A stretch of 64,000 nt of DNA from Siminovitchia sediminis (GCF_042680885.1 NZ_JBHUEO010000113.1:48628-112627); one strand, 5' to 3'; positions 25,735 to 34,382 are shown, counted from the stretch's first letter. Translations and numbers: made by a program. The notes: a model not told the origin generated them from the sequence alone.

Positions 25735-25861
25735 AAGAAAAAAAGCCTGAAGGCTCGACTGCAGCGTATGGGTACACGGACAAATCGATTCTGGGCAGTC
25801 GCCGGCAAGGCCACGATCCTTCCGGCGCTGCAGTTACTAGCATGCAGCTAGGCTGTGGCTG
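25735..25861 (-). ncRNA. Structured stretch, possible small RNA or 3' UTR
   Basis: No protein frame is convincing here. ACTGCAGCG (25758-25766) and CGCTGCAGT (25826-25834) form a perfect 9-bp outer stem. Inside it GCCGGCAAGG pairs with CCTTCCGGC around CCACGAT. TAGCATGCAGCTA adds a further hairpin. On the minus strand the region ends in AGCCTTCAGGCT followed by seven T, a short terminator-like end. It therefore looks like a folded RNA read on the minus strand. I cannot assign it to a known RNA family. Confidence 0.35.
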
Positions 25862-25890
25862 TGCTTTTATAAAGAATACAGCATTTTCAC

Positions 25891-26049
25891 TTAAATATTA
25901 AAATTATGGACTTGACCCGGGAGCCATTCTCGAGAGCTCGTTTTAATGAGTGTTTCATTAAAACGGTTACTTGAATTATCCACGAGTGCCCGTATAAGAA
26001 GAATTTTTTTAACAAGATCACTGGAGATCTGTACCGAGCCCCTAGTCAT
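25891..26049 (-). CDS. Small ORF of 52 residues, unknown, possibly a remnant
   Basis: From ATG 26049 (AAGGTGG three bases before it) the minus strand reads MTRGSVQISSDLVKKILLIR and then ALVDNSSNRFNETLIKTSSR, ending EWLPGQVHNFNI. The middle looks like genuine protein, but I do not recognise it and the spacing of the binding site is short. It contains a perfect 11-bp inverted repeat (25939-25965). The remaining bases to 26271 show no other convincing gene. Confidence 0.35.
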   Translation of the reverse strand: MTRGSVQISSDLVKKILLIRALVDNSSNRFNETLIKTSSREWLPGQVHNFNI

Positions 26050-26271
26050 GCCCACCTTGCCGCTCGCAAGCCATAAGTGATTCGGTAAACAGTAAGTCTC
26101 TTGAATTACCAACCGGCTTCCGGCATAACTTAACAACTTACATATAACATGTATAAGCGTGGAGGATTCATGCCCCTGCAATGCAACCCGCCCCGGATTT
26201 TTATTTTGTTAAAGGGGAATACATGAAGGAGATAATAGAAGTGTTATGCTAAACTAAGAACAGGTGATTAT

Positions 26272-27114
26272 ATGATATATATAGGAGTAACCGGATGGGG
26301 AGACCATGATCTTTATCCCGCTGGAATGGCCTCCCGCGACAAGTTAAAGGAATATGCGGCTCATTTTCCAACTGTAGAGGTAGATGCTTCTTTTTATGCG
26401 GTGCAGCCCGCCCGCAATGTGGAAAAATGGGTGAAAGATACGCCCGCCGGTTTTCGGTTTGTGGTTAAAGCTTATCAGGGAATGACGGGGCACCAGCGGG
26501 GAGAGATTCCATTTTCCTCAAAAGAGGAGATGTTTCAGGCATTTAAGCAATCCCTCATCCCTTTTGTAGATAGCGGAAAGCTCGCGATGGTCTTGTTTCA
26601 GTTTCCTCCGTGGTTTGATTGCCGGAAAGAGCATGTAGCTTACCTGCGTTATTGCCGTGAGAAAATGGAAAATTATCCAATCGCATTAGAGTTTCGCAAT
26701 CAGTCTTGGTTCTCAGCCGGATTCCGTGAACAAACTCTCCGGTTTATGGAAGTGGAAGGCTGGATTCACAGTATTTGTGATGAACCTCAAGCAGGTGAGG
26801 GATCCATCCCTGTTGTCCTTCAGGCGACCCATAAAGAAAAAACACTCGTTCGGATGCATGGCAGAAATACTGCCGCCTGGATGAAACCCAACGGAAAAAA
26901 TTGGCGCGAAGTCCGGTATTTATATAAATATAGTCAGGAAGAGCTGGAGGAATGGAAAGCCCGTATCCAACAGCTTCAACAGGAATCCAAAGATATCTTT
27001 GTCCTGTTTAACAACAATTCAGGCGGAGATGCTGCCGGAAATGCAAAAGACCTTATTCAGTTGCTAAACATTAAATATGAAGGACTTGCTGCCAGACAGC
27101 TGGATTTGTTTTAA
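26272..27114 (+). CDS. yunF: DUF72-family protein YunF
   Basis: A 280-residue DUF72 protein (TIM-barrel-like). Typical wording is YIGVTGWGDHDLYP at the start, PTVEVDASFYAVQP (about residue 40), FVVKAYQGMTGH, ALEFRNQSWF, and the end FVLFNNNSGGDAAGNA. The biochemical activity of the family is not established. GGTGAT precedes the ATG. It begins the block yunF-yunD-yunC-yunB, the same gene set as in B. subtilis. It is followed after 12 bases by yunD. Confidence 0.87.
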   Translation: MIYIGVTGWGDHDLYPAGMASRDKLKEYAAHFPTVEVDASFYAVQPARNVEKWVKDTPAGFRFVVKAYQGMTGHQRGEIPFSSKEEMFQAFKQSLIPFVDSGKLAMVLFQFPPWFDCRKEHVAYLRYCREKMENYPIALEFRNQSWFSAGFREQTLRFMEVEGWIHSICDEPQAGEGSIPVVLQATHKEKTLVRMHGRNTAAWMKPNGKNWREVRYLYKYSQEELEEWKARIQQLQQESKDIFVLFNNNSGGDAAGNAKDLIQLLNIKYEGLAARQLDLF

Positions 27115-27126
27115 GGAAGTGTCATT

Positions 27127-28497
27127 GTGAGAGAAAAAATTCATATATACCATACGAATGATATTCACAGCCATTTTGATAAGTGGCCCAGGATCAGAAA
27201 GTTTTTAAAAGAAAGAAGAGCGATTCACGAAGCTGCCGGAGAAGATGTTTTTATCTTTGACATCGGAGATTTTGTCGACAGATGGCACCCATTCACGGAA
27301 GGAACCCTTGGAAAAGGGAACGTGGAGTTATTAAATGAAGTTGCCTACACAGCTGCCACTATTGGGAACAATGAAGGGCTGACATTGCCGAAAGAGGCCC
27401 TGGAACAATTGTATGATCGTGCACAATTTGACGTGCTTGCGGCGAATCTATACCTGCCGGACGGTTCCCGCCCATCATGGGCGATGCCCTATCGAATATA
27501 CACGACCTCCAAAGGCACCACAATAGGCGTAACGGCAGCCACAGCTTTTTACCGCCCTTTGTATAAGCTTTTGGGCTGGGAGATGACGGAGCCGCTTGCA
27601 GAGCTCCGGCGGCAAATTACCGAACTGCAAAAAAAGGCGGATATAATTATTGTTTTATCCCATTTAGGCATGAACGATGACGAAGCCATTGCTAAAAGCA
27701 ACCCGCGAGTCGATTTGATTTTAGGCGGGCATACCCATCACGTTTTTATGAATGGAAAAAAAGCAGGCCATACTTTGCTGGGGGCAGCAGGCAGGCATGG
27801 TGACTATGTTGGCTATATTGAGGGAGAGCTTAATACAGGGCCGTTTTTTTATAAGAAATTTACAGCATCCCTTTTCGAAACATCTATGTTGGAGAGTCCC
27901 CCAAATGCAGCAGGGTACATAAAGGAATTGGAGCAAACGGGAAAAGTCCTGCTTCAAACGGAAGTGGTCAGGCTGCCTGAACCGCTGAGTTATTCGTGGC
28001 TGGAGACATCGGAGCTTCCCTCTATTCTGTGTGAAGCTATATATAAGTGGTGTGAAGCAGATTGTGCATTGATAAATTCGGGACTGATTCTCTCTTCATT
28101 GGAAGGCAGCGTGACAAAATATGATTTGCACCGGATGCTGCCGCACCCGATCAATCCCTGTAAGGTTGAATTAACAGGAGCAGAACTGGCAGAAGTCATC
28201 GAAAGAGCAGAAGACAGTGATCTGAGTGAGTTAGAGTTTCAAGGGCTTGGTTTCAGAGGAGTCATGATGGGCAAATTCGTCTATCACGAAATCGTGTTTT
28301 GTGATGACGATACGATTTTAATAGCAGGGGAGCCGCTGAATCCGGAAAAAATGTATCATGTGGCTACCTTAGATATGTTTACGTTTGGGATATTTCTGCC
28401 ACCCATCAAAAACGCCAGAAAAAAAATCTATTATCTCCCTGAATTTGTACGGGATGTCATGGAGTGGGAGCTGAAAAGCAGGTACGCCTCTCCATAA
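27127..28497 (+). CDS. yunD: 5'-nucleotidase/metallophosphoesterase family protein YunD
   Basis: A 456-residue protein with an N-terminal calcineurin-like phosphoesterase domain (IYHTNDIHSHF, DIGDFVDRW, TIGNNE, LILGGHTHH) and a C-terminal 5'-nucleotidase domain. The GNNE motif replaces the common GNHE, so one metal or catalytic His is changed. There is no signal peptide, unlike secreted UshA-type enzymes, so it acts in the cytoplasm. GTG 27127 follows AAGGAAG. The substrate is unknown. Confidence 0.87.
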   Translation: MREKIHIYHTNDIHSHFDKWPRIRKFLKERRAIHEAAGEDVFIFDIGDFVDRWHPFTEGTLGKGNVELLNEVAYTAATIGNNEGLTLPKEALEQLYDRAQFDVLAANLYLPDGSRPSWAMPYRIYTTSKGTTIGVTAATAFYRPLYKLLGWEMTEPLAELRRQITELQKKADIIIVLSHLGMNDDEAIAKSNPRVDLILGGHTHHVFMNGKKAGHTLLGAAGRHGDYVGYIEGELNTGPFFYKKFTASLFETSMLESPPNAAGYIKELEQTGKVLLQTEVVRLPEPLSYSWLETSELPSILCEAIYKWCEADCALINSGLILSSLEGSVTKYDLHRMLPHPINPCKVELTGAELAEVIERAEDSDLSELEFQGLGFRGVMMGKFVYHEIVFCDDDTILIAGEPLNPEKMYHVATLDMFTFGIFLPPIKNARKKIYYLPEFVRDVMEWELKSRYASP

Positions 28498-28566
28498 CAG
28501 AAACCTCTCCTTGTGTAACTAATGATCCATCCTTTCATATCATGGATATTGGAAGGAGTGGTTGAA

Positions 28567-28866
28567 ATGGTTCAAATTGAACCCGTTGTGATTGACGGCA
28601 TGATGTTTGTTGCCTCGACTGTTCGTTTACCAAAAACCACGCTGCTTACTATATCTAATGAAAAAGGTTATATCATGTGTGGAGCTCTGGATGTTGGCCT
28701 GTTAAACGATAAGCTGAAAGATAGAGGTGTCATTGCCGGCAGAGCTGTCGGCGTCAGAACGATACAACAGCTGCTCGATGCTCCTTTGGAGTCAGTCACG
28801 TATAGGGCCGCGGAGCTTGGCATTACCCCCGGAACAACAGGACGCGAAGCCTTGTTGAAAATGTCT
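28567..28866 (+). CDS. yunC: DUF1805 family protein YunC
   Basis: A 100-residue cytoplasmic protein of the DUF1805 family, beginning MVQIEPVVIDGMMF and carrying the conserved GYIMCGALDVGLLN with a single Cys, then AGRAVGVRTIQQLLDAPLES. ATG 28567 follows GGAAGGAGTGG and fits the usual length of about 100 residues; the frame is open further upstream. The function is not known to me. The last sense codon ends at 28866; the TGA follows at 28867-28869. Confidence 0.85.
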
Positions 28867-28901
28867 TGATAAATTCTGGTCTCCATTTCATAAACTAAGC
28901 A

Positions 28902-28929
28902 CTATATTCCCCCCTCAGCCGCATATATT
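28902..28929 (+). promoter_or_regulatory. Candidate sigma-E promoter of yunB
   Basis: CTATATT (28902-28908) and CATATATT (28922-28929), 13 bases apart, resemble the sigma-E -35 (ATATT) and -10 (CATACAAT). yunB of B. subtilis belongs to the sigma-E regulon. Confidence 0.35.
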
Positions 28930-28947
28930 GTACGAGGGGGGATCCTA

Positions 28948-29715
28948 TTGGCTCGATTTCGCGCACGGAAAACCAGGCGGGGGCCATTGCCTTTCCGCTA
29001 TGTATTATTGCTGTCATTTGTTTTCTTCATTTTTTCCACAGCCGCAGGATTGTGGGTTGTTAATAAAGGAATTAAACCAACTTTAACAAGTTATGCAGAA
29101 TCCCAGACGCGAAAAATTGCACCGATGGTTGTCAGTAAAGCAGTGAAGGATGTCATTCCCAACGTGAAAGATATAAGGGAAGTAACGGAAATTGTACCGG
29201 ATGGAGTCGGAGGCAGAACAGTTCAATTTAAAACAGATATTATTAATGAAATACAGGCAGATATAACGAAAGCGATTCAAATGAATTTAAGACAGGCTGA
29301 AAAAGGAGATCTGGCTTCTCTCCAGGCAGAGACAGGTGTAGAATTTTCCTACGATCAATCTGCCGAAGGTGAAGGCATTGTATATTCCTTTCCATTGGGT
29401 CAGGCGACGAATAATGCCCTCCTTGGAAACTTGGGGCCGAGAATCCCGATTCGTTTTACCCCTGTAGGCAGTGTAGATACAGACGTTCAAACAAAGGTGG
29501 AGCAATATCCAATTAACAATATGTTCGTCACTGTCACCATTCAAGTGGATGTTACAGTACAAATTATTATTCCTTTTGGGACAGAGCAAACAAATGTACA
29601 CCAGGAAGTACCCATTGCGATTGGTCTGTATCCAGGAGAAGTACCGCAATTTTATAATAATAGCGGTACAATGAATCCTTCCATACAATTTCCAGAAACT
29701 CCACAGTCGCCATAA
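28948..29715 (+). CDS. yunB: Sporulation protein YunB
   Basis: A 255-residue protein with a basic N-terminus (ARFRARKTRRGPLPFRY) and one membrane segment at about residues 16-38. A large outer domain follows, with QTRKIAPMVVSKAVKDVIPN and the ending PIAIGLYPGEVPQFYNN. B. subtilis YunB is needed for proper spore formation and is made in the mother cell. TTG 28948 follows GAGGGGGGAT. It is probably anchored in the outer forespore membrane. Confidence 0.87.
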   Translation: MARFRARKTRRGPLPFRYVLLLSFVFFIFSTAAGLWVVNKGIKPTLTSYAESQTRKIAPMVVSKAVKDVIPNVKDIREVTEIVPDGVGGRTVQFKTDIINEIQADITKAIQMNLRQAEKGDLASLQAETGVEFSYDQSAEGEGIVYSFPLGQATNNALLGNLGPRIPIRFTPVGSVDTDVQTKVEQYPINNMFVTVTIQVDVTVQIIIPFGTEQTNVHQEVPIAIGLYPGEVPQFYNNSGTMNPSIQFPETPQSP

Positions 29716-29894
29716 TATTGTCAACAGCCTTCAAGGATGATATGATACATCCGATAGCAAATATTTCGTTTTACGGGATAACAAAAGAGAAGCACGATTG
29801 CATGGTGAGCCACCCTTGGTGTGGTTTTTTCTTTTGTTTAAAATTATTCAATCATCTCGAATCCAGGTATACAGCAAGAACAGGGGGAACACGT

Positions 29895-31454
29895 ATGGAG
29901 CAGTCGGCCCTTTCATTATTACCGCCCATTTTGGCCATCCTGATGGTCATCCTGACTAGAAAAGTCCTGTTGTCTCTGGGGGCAGGTATCGTCGTTTCGG
30001 CTCTATTGTTGGGAAAAGGGAACATAGCTGAGTCTTTTTCTGTTTTATGGAAATCTGTACAGGGTGTCTTTATGGAAGACGGCGGAATCAATACATGGAA
30101 TATGTATTTATTGTCGTTTCTCTTTTTATTGGGTGCCCTTACTGCTCTGGTCAACATGGCCGGAGGAACAAAGGCGTTTGGAGAGTGGGCTGCCGCCAGA
30201 GTAAAAAGCCGTATCGGCGCACAATTATTGACCATCGGATTAGGTATCATTATTTTTATAGACGATTATTTTAACGCTTTGGCAGTGGGCCAGGTTGCCC
30301 GGCCCATCACGGACAGGCACCGTGTATCGAGAGCAAAGCTTGCATACTTGATCGACTCTACATCAGCACCTATTTGTGTCATTGCACCCATCTCAAGCTG
30401 GGGTGCTTATATTATCGGTATTATTGGAACAGTATTTGCGACACACCAAGTCACAAACCTTTCAGCGTTCACCGCTTTTATACAAATGATTCCGATGAAC
30501 CTGTATGTCTGGGCAGCGCTGGGACTCGTCTTTGTTATCACTGTCTCCAATGCTGATTTTGGCTTAATGAAAAAACACGAAAGCCGTGCACTAAAAACTG
30601 GGGTCCTCTATGATCCCGATACTGTGATTCCGGGGCAGATGAAGGAGAGTCTGCCTACGAGTGATCATGGGACTATTGGTCATTTATTCTGGCCTATTGC
30701 TGCCCTTTTCGCGGGTACACTTGCTGTAATTGTGTGGACAGGGGTGAAAGCGAGTGAAAGAGGGGCTTCCCTCATGGAAATTTTCGGTAATGCAGATGTG
30801 TCCCTTGCTCTCGTTTTGGGGGGGATTTTTGCGTTATTGATTGCGGTGGCGCTCTTTTTCCGTCAAAAAGCAGTAAACAAGTCCATCAATGTTTCACACC
30901 TTTTGAAAGGGATTCGAGCGGGCATGGCCTCTATGCTCCCGGCAGTACTCATATTAATTTTTGCCTGGATTATGATCACATTGATTGAAGATTTGGGTAC
31001 AGGAGAGTATCTCGGTAATGCCGCAGCACATTCGCAGCTGAATATCGCCTTTTTGCCGGTGATTTTATTTATTGTTGCCGGGCTTGTCGCTTTCTCTACA
31101 GGGACATCTTGGGGAGCTTTCGGCATATTGCTTCCGATAGCAGGACAGATTGCTGCAGCAACGAGTATGGAACTGCTGTTGCCAGCACTTGCAGCGGTTC
31201 TCGCAGGATCGGTGTTTGGTGATCATTGTTCACCTATTTCAGATACGACCATTCTCTCATCGACAGGAGCGGGCTGCAATCATATGGATCATGTGCTGAC
31301 ACAGCTGCCGTACGCCTTGCTGTCAGCACTGATTGCAGGAGCCGGTTTTATCGTCTTGGGCTTAACCAAAAGCACACTCTTGGGACTGGTAACAGTGGCA
31401 GTGCTGCTGGCCATCATGGCCTTCGTAAAAAAGGATAAATCACTGCATGAATAA
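29895..31454 (+). CDS. NhaC-family Na+/H+ antiporter-type transporter
   Basis: A 519-residue membrane protein with about twelve hydrophobic segments and the NhaC-superfamily pattern: IIFIDDYFNALAVGQVARPI, DSTSAPICVIAPISSWGAY, FSTGTSWGAFGILLPIAGQI and FGDHCSPISDTTILSSTGAG. Such proteins exchange Na+ for H+, or import amino acids in some branches. ATG 29895, with GGGGGA nine bases before it, is chosen over an open frame reaching 29718 that has no support. A terminator follows the stop. Confidence 0.87.
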   Translation: MEQSALSLLPPILAILMVILTRKVLLSLGAGIVVSALLLGKGNIAESFSVLWKSVQGVFMEDGGINTWNMYLLSFLFLLGALTALVNMAGGTKAFGEWAAARVKSRIGAQLLTIGLGIIIFIDDYFNALAVGQVARPITDRHRVSRAKLAYLIDSTSAPICVIAPISSWGAYIIGIIGTVFATHQVTNLSAFTAFIQMIPMNLYVWAALGLVFVITVSNADFGLMKKHESRALKTGVLYDPDTVIPGQMKESLPTSDHGTIGHLFWPIAALFAGTLAVIVWTGVKASERGASLMEIFGNADVSLALVLGGIFALLIAVALFFRQKAVNKSINVSHLLKGIRAGMASMLPAVLILIFAWIMITLIEDLGTGEYLGNAAAHSQLNIAFLPVILFIVAGLVAFSTGTSWGAFGILLPIAGQIAAATSMELLLPALAAVLAGSVFGDHCSPISDTTILSSTGAGCNHMDHVLTQLPYALLSALIAGAGFIVLGLTKSTLLGLVTVAVLLAIMAFVKKDKSLHE

Positions 31455-31520
31455 GACAGGCAGCCAAGCTGCTCCGCGTTAAGGACAAATGGAGCATCTT
31501 TAAAAGGCTGTCTTTTTTAT
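31453..31520 (+). terminator. Rho-independent terminator after the NhaC-type gene
   Basis: AAGACAGGCAGCC and GGCTGTCTT form the outer stem, with an inner CTGCTCC/GGAGCA stem, followed by TTTTTTATTTT. Confidence 0.75.
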
Positions 31521-31571
31521 TTTAATATAATTTCAGGAAATCATTTTATAAATGAAAATGATTTTTTTATT

Positions 31572-31600
31572 TTGACAAAAAAAGGATGAATGGCTATACT
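31572..31600 (+). promoter_or_regulatory. Strong sigma-A promoter of the NSS transporter
   Basis: A perfect -35 TTGACA (31572-31577) and TATACT (31595-31600) stand 17 bases apart. Confidence 0.85.
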
Positions 31601-31616
31601 ATTTTTATAGTTTGAA

Positions 31617-31631
31617 TATTTTCAGACTATT
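31617..31631 (+). promoter_or_regulatory. CodY-like box in the NSS transporter leader
   Basis: TATTTTCAGACTATT agrees with the CodY consensus AATTTTCWGAAAATT at 12 of 15 positions. It lies just downstream of the promoter, where binding would block transcription. A second, weaker match (11 of 15) lies upstream of the promoter near 31528. Confidence 0.45.
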
Positions 31632-31660
31632 CCAAGAAAATTTAAAAAGGAGGTTTTTAA

Positions 31661-33181
31661 ATGGAGAATCGTGCGCAATTTGGTTCAAGAGCCGGTTTTA
31701 TTTTTGCTGCTGTCGGTTCTGCGATTGGACTTGGGAACATTTGGCGTTTCCCTGCTGTTGCGTATGATAACGGAGGAGGAGCATTTTTTCTGCCATATTT
31801 GTTTGCCTTGCTGACTGCCGGAATACCATTGTTAATTTTGGAATTTACTATTGGGCACAAATATCGCGGCTCCGCACCGCTTTCTCTGGCAAGGGTCAGC
31901 AAAGGTGCAGAATGGATTGGCTGGTGGCAAATCGGTATATCTTTTGTCATTGCTACGTATTATTCAGTTATTATCGCATGGGCATTTGCTTATACGTACT
32001 TTTCATTTAATTTGGAATGGGGAAGCGATACAACCAACTTCTTGATCGCTGATTATCTGCAGGTGGGCGAAACATCTTCAATGGGAAGCTTTGTTCCGGC
32101 TGTTTTGATTCCGCTTATTTTAGTGTGGGCTCTTGTATTGGGTATTTTATTTGCAGGTGTTAGAAAAGGAATTGAAACCGCTAACAAAATTATGATCCCC
32201 ATGCTTGTCGTATTATTTATGATTATTGTTATTCGGGCGTTGACCTTGGATGGAGCAGTTGATGGGTTGAACCAATTTTTCAAACCCGATTGGAGTAGCA
32301 TTTTTAATGGTAAGGTGTGGGTTGCAGCCTACGGACAGATTTTCTTCAGTTTATCCATTGGATTTGCCATTATGATTACTTATTCAAGTTATTTGCCGAA
32401 GAAGTCTGATATTACCAACAGTGCATTCATTACGGGTTTTGGCAACTCCGGTTTCGAACTTCTTGCAGGATTCGGTGTATTCGCAGCACTAGGTTTTATG
32501 GCTGCTCAACAAGGAGCAGGTATCAATGAAGTGGTTCAAAGCGGAGTGCTGTTGGCCTTTTCCGTCTTCCCGACGATTATTAATGAATTACCAGGATTCC
32601 AGCATATATTTGGGGTATTATTCTTTCTCTCCTTATCCTTGGCGGGACTGACCTCTCTCATCTCTATCGTGGAAACCTATATGGCCGGTATTCAAGAAAA
32701 ATTTAATGTATCCAGGACAACGGCTGTCATATTTGGAGGCGGACTGACAACGCTGGTCTCGCTTGCTTTTGCTACCCAAAACGGTTTAAACCTGTTAGAT
32801 GTGGCCGATTACTTTATCAACCAATTTGGAGTAGCGATGGCAGGGTTATTTGAAGTCATCTTCATTGCATGGTTTGCCAAACAGTTAAAACCGCTTCAAT
32901 CCTATGCCGATTCAGTTTCAGACATACGTCTTGGAGCCTGGTGGAGAATTTCGTTATCCATCATTACCCCGGTTGTCCTCGGTTATATGATGTTTGATAA
33001 CTTACGCCAGAATCTTGTAGGTGATTACGGCGGAGGGGATTATCCAAGGGAATTCCTTTTCCAATATGGGTGGACAGTAGCTTTGGGTGCCATGTTCTTT
33101 GGTATCCTCATGTCATTAAAACCATGGAAAGGCCAAGATTTGAACTATGCTTCTAAAGCAGACGAAAGGGAGGCGGGCTAA
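31661..33181 (+). CDS. Sodium-dependent amino acid transporter (NSS/SNF family), MetP-like
   Basis: A 506-residue neurotransmitter:sodium symporter family protein with about twelve membrane segments. The Na+ site wording in helix 1 is clear (GFIFAAVGSAIGLGNIWRFP), and FFSLSIGFAIMITYSSYLPK lies in helix 6. AAAGGAGGT precedes ATG 31661. The next gene starts within its stop codon and encodes a MetS-type small subunit. This points to the MetPS-like branch that imports methionine or alanine with Na+. A sigma-A promoter and a CodY-like box lie upstream. Confidence 0.92.
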   Translation: MENRAQFGSRAGFIFAAVGSAIGLGNIWRFPAVAYDNGGGAFFLPYLFALLTAGIPLLILEFTIGHKYRGSAPLSLARVSKGAEWIGWWQIGISFVIATYYSVIIAWAFAYTYFSFNLEWGSDTTNFLIADYLQVGETSSMGSFVPAVLIPLILVWALVLGILFAGVRKGIETANKIMIPMLVVLFMIIVIRALTLDGAVDGLNQFFKPDWSSIFNGKVWVAAYGQIFFSLSIGFAIMITYSSYLPKKSDITNSAFITGFGNSGFELLAGFGVFAALGFMAAQQGAGINEVVQSGVLLAFSVFPTIINELPGFQHIFGVLFFLSLSLAGLTSLISIVETYMAGIQEKFNVSRTTAVIFGGGLTTLVSLAFATQNGLNLLDVADYFINQFGVAMAGLFEVIFIAWFAKQLKPLQSYADSVSDIRLGAWWRISLSIITPVVLGYMMFDNLRQNLVGDYGGGDYPREFLFQYGWTVALGAMFFGILMSLKPWKGQDLNYASKADEREAG

Positions 33182-33297
33182 TGAGCGGCAGTGCGTTGGC
33201 TATGATGATTATCGGAATCGTAATTATTTGGGGCGGCTTCGGAGCAAGTGTCGCTCTTGCGATTTCCAAGTCAAAGGAAGCAAAAAGAAAAGCATGA
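33181..33297 (+). CDS. metS: MetS-family small subunit of the NSS transporter
   Basis: A 38-residue protein with one membrane segment, MSGSALAMMIIGIVIIWGGF, followed by GASVALAISKSKEAKRKA. The pattern hydrophobic helix, GGFGAS, charged tail is that of the MetS small subunit of methionine/alanine NSS importers. Its ATG shares a base with the stop codon of the large subunit (TAATG), so synthesis is coupled. A terminator follows directly. Confidence 0.8.
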   Translation: MSGSALAMMIIGIVIIWGGFGASVALAISKSKEAKRKA

Positions 33298-33302
33298 ATG
33301 TA

Positions 33303-33346
33303 AATGAAGCTTTGGGGATATATTGCCCCAAGCTTCATTTTTTTCT
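33303..33346 (+). terminator. Strong terminator serving metS and lytH
   Basis: AATGAAGCTT(T)GGGG pairs with CCCC(A)AGCTTCATT and is followed by TTTTTC. It overlaps the end of the opposite gene lytH and can work in both directions. Confidence 0.9.
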
Positions 33347-34309
33347 TTCGAGCCGTTCCCAAGCTTTTAGATGGGGATAGGGATCGAATGACCATTCTTT
33401 TTTTCCATTATCTTTATACATGCCATAATGAAGGTGAGGAGGAAATTTTCCGGAAGTTCCAGGAGGACCGTATCCCGAGCTTCCAACACTTCCGATCACA
33501 TCACCAGGTTTCACAACATCACCGATTTTCAAGTCATCAGCAAATCCGCTCAGATGTGCGTAATAGTGATAAGTATTGTTTAAATCTCTGATTCCCACGC
33601 GCCAACCGCCATATTTATTCCAGCCTTTTAATTCAACAACTCCGTAGGCAGCGGAGCGGACAGGTACGCCATAATCAGCAAAAATATCGGTTCCTTCATG
33701 AATTCTTCTTCCCCCCCAGCCTCTTCGGTCGCCCCATGTATTATGGTACGTATAATTCCATCCTTTAGGAATAGGGAAAGCTCTCTCATTCAGATCAATC
33801 CGATTCATTGTCCTGTATATTTTAGCATTGGTCATAATGGCGCCAACAGTTTTATCTCGTTTATAGTAGTTCCACAAGGCAAGGCGCACCCGGGCATCAT
33901 CGACTCCGTACCTTGATATATAGTCCGCAGCTGCATAGAGGACATCTTCTTCATTTTCCCTATCAGCGATTCCGTCTCCATTTCCATCTTTCCCCATTCC
34001 ATGAAAAAAACTGATGGATAATGGGGATTGATCCTCCTGGTCAGGGTTTAGAGGTCCCGACCATTGCTCAGGCTCGAAATACATGCCGTGGATACCGTCG
34101 GGCTTGGGCAAATCATCCCTTACATGGCGGATACTTCGCTCATATTGATCGATGGCTGCAATAAAAAACCATGGAACGCCTGTAGCTGCTTCATTCTTTT
34201 TGTATAATTCCATTCGTTTTTCATAAATTTCTGCATCCGTCATTTCTTTTGCATTTACAGTCACTCCTGTAAATAGTATAAAAAATATGGCAAAAACGAT
34301 GGTTTTCAT
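33335..34309 (-). CDS. lytH: LytH-type M23 endopeptidase (sporulation)
   Basis: A 324-residue exported protein. A signal peptide (MKTIVFAIFFILFTGVTVNA) precedes a helical region, and the C-terminal M23 (LytM) zinc peptidase domain has RIHEGTDIFADYG and PPHLHYGMY, with the metal ligands His, Asp and His. B. subtilis LytH removes the L-Ala/D-Glu linkage to create single L-Ala side chains in spore cortex. ATG 34309 follows GGAGGTGA at eight bases. Its last bases lie inside the shared bidirectional terminator. Confidence 0.87.
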   Translation of the reverse strand: MKTIVFAIFFILFTGVTVNAKEMTDAEIYEKRMELYKKNEAATGVPWFFIAAIDQYERSIRHVRDDLPKPDGIHGMYFEPEQWSGPLNPDQEDQSPLSISFFHGMGKDGNGDGIADRENEEDVLYAAADYISRYGVDDARVRLALWNYYKRDKTVGAIMTNAKIYRTMNRIDLNERAFPIPKGWNYTYHNTWGDRRGWGGRRIHEGTDIFADYGVPVRSAAYGVVELKGWNKYGGWRVGIRDLNNTYHYYAHLSGFADDLKIGDVVKPGDVIGSVGSSGYGPPGTSGKFPPHLHYGMYKDNGKKEWSFDPYPHLKAWERLERKK

Positions 34310-34382
34310 AGCAGGGGTCACCTCCATCCCTGAAAAATAAGCTGGCCCATGACGGTCACGGGCCAAAGCTTTCAGGGCTGTT

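Noticed and set aside
29760..29845. Terminator after yunB
   Set aside because: A GGTG-agc-CACC hairpin and later TTTTTT are present, but the pairing is irregular and the T-run is not directly after a good stem, so I did not list it.
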